Part shown: one piece after another, positions 11,484-54,700 of the stretch
Layout of the letters: every line of letters begins with the position of its first letter
How positions within the stretch are numbered: position 1 is the first letter of the stretch
From: Corticium candelabrum
Lineage: Eukaryota > Porifera > Homoscleromorpha > Homosclerophorida > Plakinidae
Reading direction: 5' to 3'
Length of the DNA stretch: 64,000 nucleotides
Assembly (NCBI RefSeq): GCF_963422355.1
Contig: NC_085098.1
Span: forward strand, 2,141,132 to 2,205,131
Made by a program: the position numbers and the translations under genes
Notes under the pieces: model-generated
What the model was told of the DNA's origin: nothing
Seen by the model: only the letters and a program-made list of their open reading frames with translations
The model's database searches: none

Positions 11484-12098
11484 ATGATTCACGCCACTGA
11501 AGACTCTGGAAGCGCTGCAGACGTCGATAGTGATGAGGACACATTACTAAATGATGTCAGTACCCATGAAAGAATTTACCGAAGAAAAATGACTAAATCA
11601 ATGTCCCGGATATTTCCAGCCAAGACTCTGGACAAAACCCGCAATGAGACAAAAGCGAAGCGTGCAAAGACATTAAGACAGGCTTCTGTGGAAGACAAAG
11701 AAGATGCAACAAACCATGGACACAACGAACAAGCTAACGATAGGACATCAGAGTCTGAAAATCGTGTTGAAATTTCCTTTAGAGTGTGGGATCCTGACAG
11801 AGAGAGAAGACTCAAGCAAACAGCCACTAAAGGCGTTGTAAAGCTTTTCAATGCCGTAAACAGACAGCAAAAAGAAATGGATTTGAAGCTTCGTGAAAGC
11901 AACACGGAAGCAAAGCGAGCTCGTGTTGTTCAGTCTGTCAGTAATCAGGCACATTTTGTGGACATGTTGAAACACAATGATGTGAGAACAGTGAAACGAG
12001 AAAAACCTCAACAAGAGAAGACCAAGGAAGAGCCAGCATGGGCTGTACTTCGGGATGACTTTATGATGGCAGCAAAGATGAGAGATTGGGACAAATGA
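11484..12098 (+). CDS. RRP15: RRP15-like ribosomal RNA processing protein
   Basis: Nucleolar protein needed for maturation of 60S pre-ribosomes in yeast and animals. The frame of 204 residues has an acidic N-terminus (about 8-24), a lysine/arginine-rich middle, and the family's conserved core: KGVVKLFNAVNRQQKEMDLK at about 116-135, followed by a charged helix. It ends in WAVLRDDFMMAAKMRDWDK, which matches the RRP15 C-terminal signature as I recall it. Human RRP15 is longer (about 280 residues), mainly in the acidic N-terminal region. No intron is required. It sits head to head with the intronless p85 gene and converges on the gene ending at 13654. Confidence 0.88.
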   Translation: MIHATEDSGSAADVDSDEDTLLNDVSTHERIYRRKMTKSMSRIFPAKTLDKTRNETKAKRAKTLRQASVEDKEDATNHGHNEQANDRTSESENRVEISFRVWDPDRERRLKQTATKGVVKLFNAVNRQQKEMDLKLRESNTEAKRARVVQSVSNQAHFVDMLKHNDVRTVKREKPQQEKTKEEPAWAVLRDDFMMAAKMRDWDK

Positions 12099-12363
12099 CA
12101 GAGCGATAAGACACTGCATAACTTATTGGCTCAAGATCTGTCTGTTGGCGACCTTGGATTCGGGTTTTATGCCTGATTGACTTTTAGTTTACCTTGTTGC
12201 TCTTGTGGTGCACTAAATGGTCCAGTTAGTGTTGGTCTTTCTTGACCAGTTACTGCCTATTATTGCAAAATGCGAGTGAGGAGTTGGATTTAAAGCTTAC
12301 AGGTTACATGAAAAATGCTGCAGAAGTTGATATAGAGGATAACATTTGCTACTACAGAAACCA

Positions 12364-12479
<116 letters not shown>

Positions 12480-12502
12480 AAACAAGTGTACATTTTATAA
12501 AG

Positions 12503-12623
12503 ACTCGTGGCCAGTCCTAGGTTGCTACACCACGTGCGCTAGACCTATACACACGTGACAGCTAGCGCACGTGGTGTAGCAACCTAGCACGGAGGAGGAC
12601 TGGGAGGAGGACTGGGCACGAGT
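12503..12623. mobile_element. fold-back element with perfect 26-base arms
   Basis: Bases 12517-12542 and 12562-12587 are perfect reverse complements (26 bases each, starting CTAGGTTGCTACACC) around a 19-base loop. Outside them ACTCGTGGCCAGTC (left) pairs imperfectly with GGACTGGGCACGAGT at 12609-12623. On the right side a GGAGGAGGACTGG-type unit is duplicated. The arrangement suggests a MITE or fold-back element; an RNA hairpin function is not excluded. Confidence 0.6.
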
Positions 12624-13653
12624 ACAGCTACATTTTTTACATGGTGTGATGGTAACCTTAATCATACAGGGGTGGTTTATAATGTGTGAGGTCAGTGAGT
12701 ATGCAGGGTGTGTCAGTGTGGAAAGTCACACTCAAGATGTTTGAATACTCAACTATGCAGATTGAGTGGCAAGTTGTTCCCACTCTTCACCATCACTTCA
12801 CTTGCACCTTCACAGCTTGTGCAGACTTGAAAAATCCTGTTATTTCAATTGCACACCAGGTAGCTTCCCATGACTTCATTAGGATGGCCTACATGAAGGC
12901 AATTATACTGCAATCTTATGATACTCTAAATAAATTGAACAATACACTACAATAGTATTAATTAACACTTCCAAATATTGAAGGCATCTGCTAAGTGCAC
13001 TGGGATGCTGCTTGGGTACAGTGTACTAGCATGTTACATTGTTTGAATGAACCAAGTCTAGGCTAACAGTCTGAACCATAGCTCTTGTGCAACTTCAATG
13101 CGTTTGCATGAGGTCTAGTCATCAACATGAGAACCATGGGGTGCTCTTACCAGTGTGAGGTAGATGGCTTATCGTTAAGCCTGATACATGTACTACAATA
13201 GAAGTCCAATATGTCTACTAAAATTTTGCCGATTATGTTTTACATCCATTAAATCACAAGTGTTCTGCAATGCTCAGGCATAAAATGTACCGAAATAAAC
13301 TAGTTGCGTGTGTTAAGAGTAAGAACAAGACTGTTCACACTCTAAGATAATGATTTATTACAATTGGGAAAAGAGATACAGAACTTTATTATACAGTCTC
13401 AGACTCAAAGTGCATCACTTTCACTGACCCACACCCAACACACCACACACAATCTTTGTCAAGGCTCAACACCACAGTCAATATTACTGCGCATTGCTCT
13501 GTAATGTTCAATTTTGATATGGTTACAATACGATTACAACCTGCCATAATGACACATTGACATAATCAAAGTTCTTAACACCAAAAACATTGTGATCTTC
13601 ACACAGCACAAAACAGTCATGCATGCAAATAAAGTTTTTACAAACCTGCTGCT

Positions 13654-27793
<14,140 letters not shown>

Positions 27794-27964
27794 TATGGAA
27801 TTTTGTCCACACACCAAATAACAACCGTAACGCACGCTAACACGCTGATTAGCTATGTATCATATAATTCTACACTAAAATCGATAGCTTATTCTACGTA
27901 CACAACAGCTACTAGTGCAAAATAAGAAGAATGGTTGCACTTAAAGATTAGAAATCATAAACTT
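27794..27964 (-). promoter_or_regulatory. 171-base spacer between two same-strand genes
   Basis: The CLC gene ends at 27965 and the next gene on the same strand starts at 27793. This short interval must hold the CLC 3' processing signal and the promoter (or a trans-splice site) of the secreted-protein gene. No element could be recognised with confidence. Confidence 0.4.
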
Positions 27965-41459
<13,495 letters not shown>

Positions 41460-41649
41460 AGACAACCAGATATAACAAAGATTTGTTCGTAACAACCTAA
41501 AACGGAAATACAATGTTTGCTAGTGAACTCGAAACTAGAACTGGTATGCGCACCTTCGATAGTTTGGAGCATGCGCAATTGGCCTACGATGAGATGCCTA
41601 GAGCATGCGTAGATTTCGTGTCTGAGCATGCGTGTTCACCTGAGATAAC
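41460..41649. promoter_or_regulatory. bidirectional promoter (CLC gene / YIPF5) with NRF1-like motifs
   Basis: 190 bases lie between divergent start codons. Four GCATGCGY-type motifs are present: TATGCGCA at 41545, GCATGCGCA at 41569, GCATGCGT at 41603 and GCATGCGT at 41626. These match the core half-site of NRF1, a common regulator of CpG-type bidirectional promoters in animals. Binding is inferred. Confidence 0.55.
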
Positions 41650-43443
<1,794 letters not shown>

Positions 43444-44873
43444 ACTGTAACATTATAGTAAAAGCTATTACAGTGCATCAAGTTCAATAGAAACGTATAT
43501 CATAATTGTAAGTACAATCATGTGTAGATTCTATGTACTGCATCTGCTGTCCCCAAAATGGCACTGAAAAACACAAATGGAGAACAAAATTACAACAGGT
43601 TTGCTGTCATCAGAACTACTACAGGTAGAAGTCAATTACTTAAATGGAAGAGGTCGAGTTGATGATGATATGAGATTACCCTTGAACCACTCTGGTTCCA
43701 ACCATAGTTTCTTAATTATTGTGCATCTAGCTAAGTGCCTGCGAATAACAAAGGAGGCAGCTCTGACTGGTTCGGAATAGTTTGTGGTCTCCTACTGTTG
43801 GTTTTGCAGCGGCAACTGCAATGGCATATGCATATGGAGACAGGCCCTGAGGGATTATAGTCTCTCAGCATAGTATGCAGCCCATATTGTGTAAGTTTGC
43901 ATTTACCAATCAGTTTGCGACCAATCTGGGAGTACAGTAGCCTGAAGAATCCAGCTCTCCATTTCTCCCATGCGTTTGCAAATTTTGCAAAGGGATAGAT
44001 GGCCTGTTGACTGTATAATCTCACATATGGTCCTAACCTATGACAACGTATGTCACTGCCTGCTTGGTTTCATGAAATGCAAACATGATGCATAATAAAC
44101 TTGAGATCCAGTCATCTGTCTGGAGGTACAGATTACTGTTGTCTGTCTGTCGTGTGGAAGGACCACCGAAAGTGAAGGAAGGCCTAGCATCGAGGCTAAT
44201 CATCAGCATCAACTAGAAATTCAAAATACTTTGGCAGTTGAAACCACCAGTGCACTGTACAGTAGAACCTCGCTAATCCGAATTACCTTTAGCACCCTGG
44301 CTCGAGTACCCAGATCATAATACGAATTCCGAGGCAGCCTGATCCGGGTTGCTGATGCATTGAAGTGGTTATCTAGTCTTCAGCGAATGCACATATGTGA
44401 TTATCTTAAATCCTGACTGTTACAGTATTAAGAAGTATGTAGTCATTGCAGCTGTGTCATTTACCACCAGTAATGCACCAGTGGTCTGGGTGTCCATCTG
44501 GACCTCCGAGGCTACGAGTTTTGTAATCTGAACAACTTCACTAATTTGAACAGGGCTTGGCACGGGACTGTTTGGATTAGCGAGGTTCTACTGTAGCATA
44601 CTAATTAAATGCTTACATCTTACTCTTCGATTAGTAATTTAGGATACAAGCCCAAGGAATGACACCACTATGAGTGATATTCAGCTGAGCAAGTAGCATT
44701 TCCAAGGGCAGAACCATATTTTGGTCTGTCTGTCCTATCTGCTGTTTGTCACACTTCTGCTCTCTTCACTAATCTGTATCGGGTGCCTATGAATTTTAAG
44801 CCAGCAGGTCAAATGTTGACTGTGAAAATGCAGTGTCAGGGTTTAGGTAGTACTTACCTGTGATTGTGCAATA
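43444..44873. other. intergenic interval between convergent genes
   Basis: Between the YIPF5 stop and the stop of the opposite-strand transporter. It contains one pogo-like MITE (44258-44595) and no supported gene. Confidence 0.6.
44258..44595. mobile_element. pogo-like MITE, CAGTAGAACCTCGC family, copy 1
   Basis: TACAGTAGAACCTCGCTAATCC at the left and GGATTAGCGAGGTTCTACTGTA at the right form inverted ends with TA. The interior matches 50806-51178 along its length (GGTTGCTG..., GTCATTGCAGCTGTGTC, CCAGTGGTCTG, AACAGGGCTTGGCAC). Confidence 0.8.
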
Positions 44874-44948
44874 CTACAGTAGAATTACCTGTACCAAGCA
44901 AATGAGTCCATGGCTCTCCAAGACACTGACCACCCAGACACTACCACT

Positions 44949-45028
<80 letters not shown>

Positions 45029-46931
45029 TGTACACTAGCATCAATAAATAATATATGCATACCCAATAACTCCAGATACTATGAGAAAGATATCCAGCAT
45101 ACTTTCTAACTTGCTCAGTTGCCTGCAACAAGAGTATATTATAGAAACAAGGTGGTTGTCTTTCTGCTTATCAATACCCTTTGAATAATATGTAATGAAA
45201 GAGCCCAGGAAGAGTGAGCAGTAGCATAGTACAACAAGTTGCTCCAACTAGAGCCATCAGATCAGAAAATGATGGTATAGCCAACACCACAATGCAAGTG
45301 AATACAACAACAGCAGCTCGTAATGCAATCTAGAACAACACAATAGAGATGTGTTTGCAAATATGATCTGTACCCCTACCTACAAACAGACAGATCTATA
45401 GATAGAGATGACAAATGACCAACAGTTTTCAACTTTCACATTCATAAATTACCAGTAATGACAAATATTAGTCTCTATTATCTTTATCTATCTTCTAGTG
45501 CTTTCCCATATTCAAGCATGTAGATAAGCACATGTAGGATGACCATACAGGTAAGCAGACTGCCTGACAGACCTCTTAGTTTCACATAACTAAATGTCTG
45601 TTGACTAAACTCTCTTTAGCTTCTTCTGCAGAGAAATAAATTAGTTGTTCATGAGAATTTTGGTGTTGTACATCTTATCAATGGATGACAAACTCTCTTT
45701 GGTTCGATATCCAGGGTTCTAGCCAGGATTTTTGAAAGGCGTATAGCAGTATGGGTGTGACGCACGAGTCTGATACGTGGGCGTGGCATTTCCATGTGTC
45801 TGTGCAAATTCTGAAAGAAAAATCTCCACTGGTTTGGGGAGTGGTTTAGGATACCTTTTGTAAACCCTCCGCTTTTGCTGTACAGTGTAGGGACTGAACT
45901 CAGCCTCTACAAATCACACTGAGGCACTGGCAAACTGATAGGGTATGGATTACATTTTAACTAAGTGTTTCTCATTACTATTACTAGGCAACAAATCCAA
46001 TTACAATACTATAGGTATGCAATTAGAGACTCGTGATTGACAAGTTTCCACCTACCTCATTATCACTGTATAAATGTTCCACAGGTATGAACAGAGACAC
46101 TAATCTATGCCTAGCCAATATGTTAGAGGCATAGTGGGCGGCTACGCCTTAGCATGCCTGGCTAGAACCCTGGTATCTGTCACAATACCTTGATCTCCTG
46201 CCTGTAGGCACTGTTCATATGTTCATCAACTGTATGTCCTAATAGTCAAAGTGGAGAAAACATCAATACTGTAACCATATGCTAATATTTCTTTAGGTAA
46301 GGGGTTGTTCAAAATTATCAACAATTTCAGGATAGTACATAGCGCACACTAGGGGGAAGCTAGGGGTTTTGGCCTCTGTATGTTGTATAAAATGTTAATC
46401 AATCAAATGGCTGGTGCTAATTTCTCTGTTCTCCATGGCGGGAATTGCATCATGCATTGTTCCCGTGCTAGTCACCTGTATGTACGAGATTTGCAAACAT
46501 GTACGACCCTGGCAGCCTACTCCAGTTTTGCTCTAAACAACATCAGCCATCCATAAGAGCCCAGCTGTCTCTGCCACGACTTTCTAAATGCTTTCGTCTT
46601 TGTCTACTTTTTGAATGACCAGACACTTCGCGCTGACATCGTTTGAGTGGGTCAACTGGAATGGAAGAACTGTATCAATGCAGAAGCGATGAAGACTAGA
46701 CGTCAACACTCTATGCTGTGTACACTTGTGAAATTGTTGATGATTTGGAAAGACCCCTAAGTGCATGGTCAAGTGTCAGCTAGAGCAGTCTCTCCAGACT
46801 TTATTGACTACAACTATGCCAAATTTCTGCCAAAACAGTGTCACTGTTCTACTTTGCAATATAGCCGTACTATGCATGTGGGAAGATAAGACAGATCAAT
46901 GAAACAGCAACAAAAAGCACATACACATGCA

Positions 46932-47003
<72 letters not shown>

Positions 47004-47778
47004 CCGCCCACTACTACGTAGCACTACACAGTCATACAGGTGAATTTCCTGATGAGTTTGAGTTTGAGTCGATTCCAAGTTTGATGTCCAACATACGTGT
47101 CACTGGAAACATCATAACTAAAATAGCACATTAAATTAAATCAGCTCACAAAATAATTATAATCTACACTAAAGTTCAAACCCCACCTGGATATGTAAAA
47201 AACAATGAAAAACAGAGGCAAGACTTAACCAATAGAGGAAACACACCTGCAAAGGTCAAAGTCATCATATAATCAACTCCACATGTTAACCTGTCAGTAA
47301 CCTCTACTTTCTACAAGCAAGTTAGGGCCGTTCATAAATGTCAATAGGTTTCCCAGAATGTAAATTTTTACAAAGAGACCTCACCATAGTTGTAAAAAAT
47401 AGTGTAGACACCAACAACATGAACATGCAAGATCTAAGATTGCCAATGAATTGAAACACTAAATTATATTTACAGCAAATTACTAAACGTTAACTGATGA
47501 ACAAGTAATCCAATTCTTGCTTATTGTATACCGTGTTGTTGCAAATAGAAGCCGTGCTTATTTCTGTGTGAGACAAATCGGAATCCAGGCTAATATAAGA
47601 CAGGCTTTTATTCAAGACAGGCTTATATCCCATTTGAACACGCTAAGGTATAGACATGACAATCATAAACCTCTTGTAAAAGAAAGATTCCTTAAGTTAA
47701 GATAGACATGACTACATGAGATGCCAGTTTCAAGAGCGTCAGCTGGATCTTTGCCATCATTGTCGGTGTCATTGAATG

Positions 47779-47850
<72 letters not shown>

Positions 47851-48734
47851 CACACATGACACGTGACACATGCAAACATAACCAATGTGCCTTGCATCTT
47901 TAAAAGTCAAAAATCGAAGACCTCCTGCTGTGTAAAAGCCGGTCGCATTTAGAAGCCAATGTTTTGTTCAAGACGAGATCGGCTTGTATTCAAGGTCGGC
48001 TTTTAATTGCAACAATACAATAGTAGTGTTTTCACTGAGCAAAGATGTAAGACACAACATCAATGTATGCCACAACTTCAACATGAAAAAGTGATTAAGA
48101 GTCAGAAAAGCCGAATAAATTAGCTGTGCCATAAAGAGAAAGCCCTAGTGGGTCATCCTGATGAATGCCAACATCTAACTAACTGTAATAAAAGTGGATA
48201 CTTGGCAACTACTAAACTACAATCAAGGAATATCTTAAACAACTGCTACAGTATCACACAACATTTACCATGTTCTTCAACCCAGGTTCATTTCTTGACT
48301 GCTGTACCAAATGATGTAGATATATCTGCTTTGTTGTCAAATGCAAATTCAGTTGTCTAGATACATTTTTTATACATCCCCTTTTCCACTTCCTTTTGCA
48401 TCAATGCTGCAGCACCGTCTTGTCTAGTTTATGATTTCAAGACATCAATGCAACCATGTCTGGCCTCTGGTTGCTGTCGCTGTACTAACATTGTAGCTAT
48501 GTATGTACATGAACTAATAAGTCACACACAATCAAAGCAAGTTGTGGTAAAAGCGGCTTTCAGCTAGTTTTGAAAGGAGATATTGTAGCCATTTGGTCAC
48601 TACATTATACCCATACTTGCATAATACAGATAAAATAGGCATAGTGCAGCACAACTTCACCAAGCGTAGATAAGAAAGAAACTACAGTCAGACAAACTCC
48701 AGTCTGGATTCCATTTAGAGATCTTAGTTTATCC

Positions 48735-48778
<44 letters not shown>

Positions 48779-51700
48779 TCTTCATTATTCTTACTTTGTA
48801 CTTATATCAACAGCTGTTCTATTACTGGTCATTTCCACTTATTTATATATTATAACAAACACAGCACCTGGTGGTAAATTGAGTGTGATAATGGAATTAG
48901 TTTCAGCACCAAAACTCTAAACATCAGCACATTATATATATCCATATAAATAAACATGCACCAATTCAGGTACAACTGAAAATACTTACCAAATACCCAC
49001 ACACTCCAAATGATATATAGATGACAGTGACAACAAACATGACGCACTTGAAGAGGCTAACAAACACAAAATCACAGAAGGAAACTAACAGTCCACGTCA
49101 TTGCAGTAATACTATCTAAAGTCATGATTTGAGTTTTGTGAAGCAGACTGTTCTAGCGAGAGAATCATCCCTGCACCCTAATGACACATGGTACACAAAA
49201 ACAGAAACTCACATTAACTGGTTTTGAAATGAATTTGTCATACCTCATAACAATAGATGGACATGCAAACAAAAAAGGTAAAGCCATTCATTGACCACGT
49301 GTTTGGATGTAACCTACATAACATACAGTATAAACTTGATGATACAAATGGTTGATGTTAACACAAACAATCTGATGAGTTTAATCCTACTGTATCTGCC
49401 TGTAATCCTGCATTTGCCTTCCTGCTGTGTGTCTACTATATAGCTAGCCATCTGTCTACCCAGTGATCTACTCATATGTCTGTGTCTGTCTATTTCTGTC
49501 AGTCTTATAATCTGTCCACCTAAAGCGTCCGCCTATCTGTTTATCTGTCTATCACAATTACATATCAAAACTAAAATGAAGCCATCACCATCATCATTAA
49601 TTTTATTATCTATTTATTAGTTATTTCTTTATCTATTCATTTATTACTTATTCATTTGAACCATTACATGTAGCATTTTGTAATAATTTTGACAATTACT
49701 TACATTACATGTAATGAAATCTATTTAAAATTCTACAGCAATGGCTACTAAGAAACAGAAATGTTGCACAAGTATGTAGTTGTCAATACCAACCACCTTG
49801 ATCAAACGTGTCTGTCCATTTCTCTGTTCACCTGCCTGTCTACTCACCTAGTTGTTTCAATTTAAAGTTTCCCAACTTACTTGACAAGATGGATGTGTTC
49901 AAAGTCAAACCAGTACACAATTCCATAAGCAAACACATTGGCAAAGTCAGCAAATATACTAGAACAACCACCATACGACAGACAACAGTATGACAAACAA
50001 TCAATACAAAAGCAACAAATAATATACCTAAATGTTCCTAAACTCTTTAGATGTTTCAAAGTGCACAAGAAGAAAAGAGGAATCATCATGATAAGCAACC
50101 AAGTATTTCTGAAGCCACAATGGTAGTTTAGTGGCCATGATGACTTGCTAGCAAATAGAACAGCACTCACTTTGAAAGAGCTGGAAGCACATTGCTCACA
50201 TTTTCCGATATGAAAATGAGATATGCACAGCTAAAACCTGCCACAGTGACAATGTGCACTGACCATACACATAAAGGGGAAGACAGATAGATGAACAGGA
50301 CATGTAGGTAGGCAGGCATGCAGGTACAACAAACTAAACAGACCCGCACACAGACAGCCAAAACACACGACCACAAATCCCTTCCGTAAGAATATCTAGG
50401 GAATGCAACAATTCGTTCTGGATTCAGCATTACTGACATACATGCAGCTCATATATTATCCATTTGAAAGCAAGAGGTACAAGCTAACTATTACCAATAT
50501 AACCAATCATAAATGATTCCCTGCAGTTCTGCTAATGACATATTTTTCAAGAAATTGTGCTGTTACCAGGGTCACTATAAAATCCATAAATTAGTTTTCC
50601 TAAATGTTGAAAAACAATCTACCAAACTCCAAAGTCTGACTTGTAATACTAAAGATGTTGCCTGTGATCTATATCTACACTTACTGTAAGTGCATTCAGT
50701 AGATAATTAAATGACACAATGCAGAGCACAGTCAAGAAAATAACGTTTGGACAAGCAAACAAATCAACTTTAACAAAGCACTGCAATTTCCTTAAAATCA
50801 AGTAGAGTAGAACCTCGCTAATATTTGAATCCTTGCTAATCTGAATTATATTTGGTAACCTTGCCTTGCATACCCAGATTCTATTAGGTTTCCTGATCCG
50901 GGTTACTGCCACAAGTGGTAATCTAGTTTTCAGCAAATGCAAGTCTCTGACTATTTTCAATCATGGCTGGCACATTATTGAGAAGTATTTAGTCGTTGCA
51001 GCCGTGTCCTTTACCACAAACATGAGATGTACTTATAGACATACTTAAACGCGCCAGTGGTCTGAGTGGCTGAGGCAAAGTCTGGACCTCTGAGGCTATG
51101 CATTTTTAGTCATCCAAACAACTTCACTAATCTGAACAGGGCTTGGCACAGAGCTGTTCATAGCGAGGTTCTACTGTAATGACAAAACCTAATGTATTAT
51201 CTTGCTTTCAATGGTATGCTGTTATAAGTGAATTTTACCAGAAATTGTATTTAGAGTTGGTAGCTATAACGACATGCCGCTATAAGAAGAAAGGTGTTAT
51301 AGAACAAAGTATGGGAGTTACAGTAATCTGAGGTTGATATTGGAGCAAAAGTAATATGGAGACAGTACATCCACGTGCTGATGTAGATAAACCTGTGATG
51401 ATGACCACGTGACTCCATTGAACTATGATTTGAATTTCAGCTGAGAGAGCATAAAGACTGCTTCCAATGCCCATCCTATGGAGTTGCATAGTAAACCTAC
51501 CTCGTATATAATGCCGTTATACCTCAAGGTACATAGCACTCTGACAGAAAATCACATTATAATGGCATGCCATTGAAAGCAAAGTTAGCAGTATCTATTT
51601 TGTAACTCTAAAGTAGCATACACCTCCTTGCATCTTACCTGCCTGAGAGACAAGGACAGGTATTTCAACCAGAAATTGACCTACTGAGCCCAAAGCATGA

Positions 51701-54700
51701 AATCCTAACCACAAACCAACACAAGTCACACTACAGTACAGGTTACTATTACAATTAACCACCCTTCTACATTCTATCAATACTAAAATAAAAGTATGAA
51801 GCGAGTAAGCAAACTACCTTTAATTATTTAAACAACACCAGCCCAATGAACTGTTTCATAAAGACCGTATATACTGTAATTAAAGGAACACTCTCACAGA
51901 TGCACACTTGAGCTGATGTCAAGTGGGGTAGCTTTTGCATCGTAGCTATTGTGCAGTACATGACATATTTTCAAATGCACTGGCAAGAAAATCACTTTCA
52001 GTTGCCAGTAGTGCTGTCCATAGGTTGTGCATGTGCAAAGGTCCATGAACACAACAACTGCAAGGCTGTCTAATTTTGGTGCTGCCTGTGGACCGAGTGC
52101 GTTAACTTCCTCAGATGAAGCCATGACTAGAGTAGGTGCTACAAACGGGAACAAGACGTCTGCTTTCCAGGTCATGTGCAAAGCAATGAACCCTAATCTG
52201 GGTCAAAGTGCCAAGTGCATGTCAAAATTTATCAATGAGAACTAAGGTCTAAGTGTAGACCAAGAAATTCTTGATGGCGATTTATTTTTAATAATTTTTT
52301 ATATGACTTACGAGTACCTAAATTAAATTTCTACCTAAATTCTGTGATAGTTGTCAAACTTCTTGGTTGACGCTAAGATTGACCACGCCTCATGCTTGAC
52401 AAATTCCCTCAAATGATTTTGAGCACATAGATCAAGTAAAAGAAACGTGTGTCCTCATCAGTTACGCAGCAAAGATACATTTGAATCTTTCACAATGGTG
52501 AGTTTGTTGCAGTAGCCATTGCGAATGCTCTGGATTGTAGTATACAGAACGTTATTCCCTAATTAATGTAAGTGACGCAAGGCAGCTTGCAGCCCATGCA
52601 AGTCAGAGTACCTGGCCATACTTGCATGCAGTTGAGAGCTGTACTGACGGTAGTGCAAGCGACTTCTTTGCCTCTTGCTTGCTGCCTTTCGTTGATCTCA
52701 GTCTCACACATACAGCCATCAATTTCCGCATTCACACAAAGTGTCAAACACGTGCAAGACACTTGTTCGAATTAAAGGATGGAGGGTGGTTACTGCCGGT
52801 AATTGGAGATTATCTCCTGACCCTTACATTATAAACGCTGTTTACACTATTCAACTATACTTGAACCTCCCTAATCTGGGCAGTATGACACCAGCCGCTG
52901 CCTGAATCTCACAAATGTACAAAAGATAAGAAGAGGTAACGTGTGTTATCTTTGGAATCCCAAACTACCGTAAAAGGTTGTGCGGAAAGAATGATATGCA
53001 GTTTTAAAGGAAAATGACCAGTTTTTCTTCTTATGCGGAAGTAAACCGTGTGGTTTGATGGCCAGAAAACAGTTTCTCAGTTGCCGGCGATGTGTTTCTA
53101 TTAGGAAATTGCAATAGTTGTAGCTACAGTCACTGCAGACGTCCACAATACCTGCTGCTGCAAAGTATGCAAGTCATCATGTGGAATTAAAAATTATGCA
53201 CTTTGAAACTTCCGCATGAATATCATGATTTTCTTCCCAGCACAACATTCTTCTTTTACGATATTTTATGTAAAGGTCTAGTACTCCAGTTCTACAGTAT
53301 GCATGTACAGTACACACTTGTACTACACTGTAATGTATAGGTACTTTGTACTAAAGTTATGTACTCATATATATTAGAACAATAGAAACTTCAATTGCAC
53401 GACTTGTACCTCTTTTTATGAAAAGCAAAACAGCTGCCACAATAACAAATATTGAACTAGAATCTAGTAGACGTAAAAATCACACAACTTCAGCTTAGTT
53501 TAGTTTAACTGTTACTGTAAAGGCTTAGGAAATCAAAACATCTCCGAAACGTGTCTCTGTGACCGACCTCCGCCCACGCCATCGTGAAGTCGAGCGTTGT
53601 TTCTATGCTGGTGCAGGTGTGCTTCCTTTTCTTCAATACCATACGTACTCCTATGCACTGGCACGAGAAGACAGCTACGGAATGTGCATATTTATAGGAG
53701 AGTTTCTTCTCCCAAGTGCCTATACCCTCAAAGCCCCAAGGCCTCATACGCACTAGTAAAGGGACCAGATCTCAGAGGTACAAATTAGGGAGGTTCGAGT
53801 GTACATACAGTTCCTAGTGAAGGTGACATAAGTATATCTGAGATTAACATGTAAGGACTGGTTTACAGTAACCAATGCAAGCCTTGCATCACATGAGGGT
53901 CAGCCATAGTCTCGCGTAGCCAGACTCTTTTCCCGTGTCATACTTCTGCAAAAATAGGGTCTGGCGCGGTTGCTTTGAAGTTGTCGTGTTGCCGCTTGTA
54001 CGATAAACAGACAACTAAAGACCGGATGAGCATGGCATTACTCAGTACTTAGTGGTTACTTATTTCTTATCTACACTGGCCGGAATTTCCTACTCTACGT
54101 CTTCTTGCGAATTGTGTTGTCATGTGAGCGACGCAGTCATGTCTCTGCAAATGTGCAACTTCTATGTGTACTTACACAGCACTCTGCTGCATCACTAGCA
54201 TACTACCTAAATACTGACACAATCTAAAGTGATGGACGCAGGCGAGTCTTCATGTACGTAATGTTGGAATGTCCATAAATTGCTTTCACCTCCTACCCAG
54301 TGACTACTCTGTATCCATCACCAACCTTTGTATGTACGTCCCTGAATATTGACATAACAGCAAGAATCGAACGTCTTCACACTGAAACATCCATTGTTCC
54401 ATGGCCACCGACTAGGCAGTGAGCACGCTCTGCACGTCATCTGGTCTTTAGTTGTACGTTGTTTTTTATCGTACAAGTGGCAACACAACGACCTCAAAGT
54501 AACTGCGCCAGGCCCTATGTTCGTGGAAGTATGACGCAGGAAAAGGGTCTGGCTATGCAAGGCTAGGTCAGCCAAGTGTCCTACTGTAAACCTGTTGACA
54601 CCAAATAGACCACAGCTCCATCTAGCATCAACCAGAAATAGAATAGCTTCATTCTATCAATCAGCTGCCACATAGGTGGGAGAGGGGAGGGGGAGAGGGG

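Noticed and set aside
11748-12119. A 123-codon minus-strand frame
   Set aside because: It is antisense to RRP15, whose C-terminal signature is clear.
49113-49119. An AT-AC (U12) intron after transporter exon 9
   Set aside because: A GT donor at 49112 with TA left in the codon joins in phase to the acceptor at 49056, giving a normal GT-AG intron and the expected protein.
52027-52245. A 72-codon plus-strand frame (MCKAMNPNLGQSAKCM)
   Set aside because: Protein-like composition but no start context, neighbouring exons or family; it lies among transposon remains in an intron.
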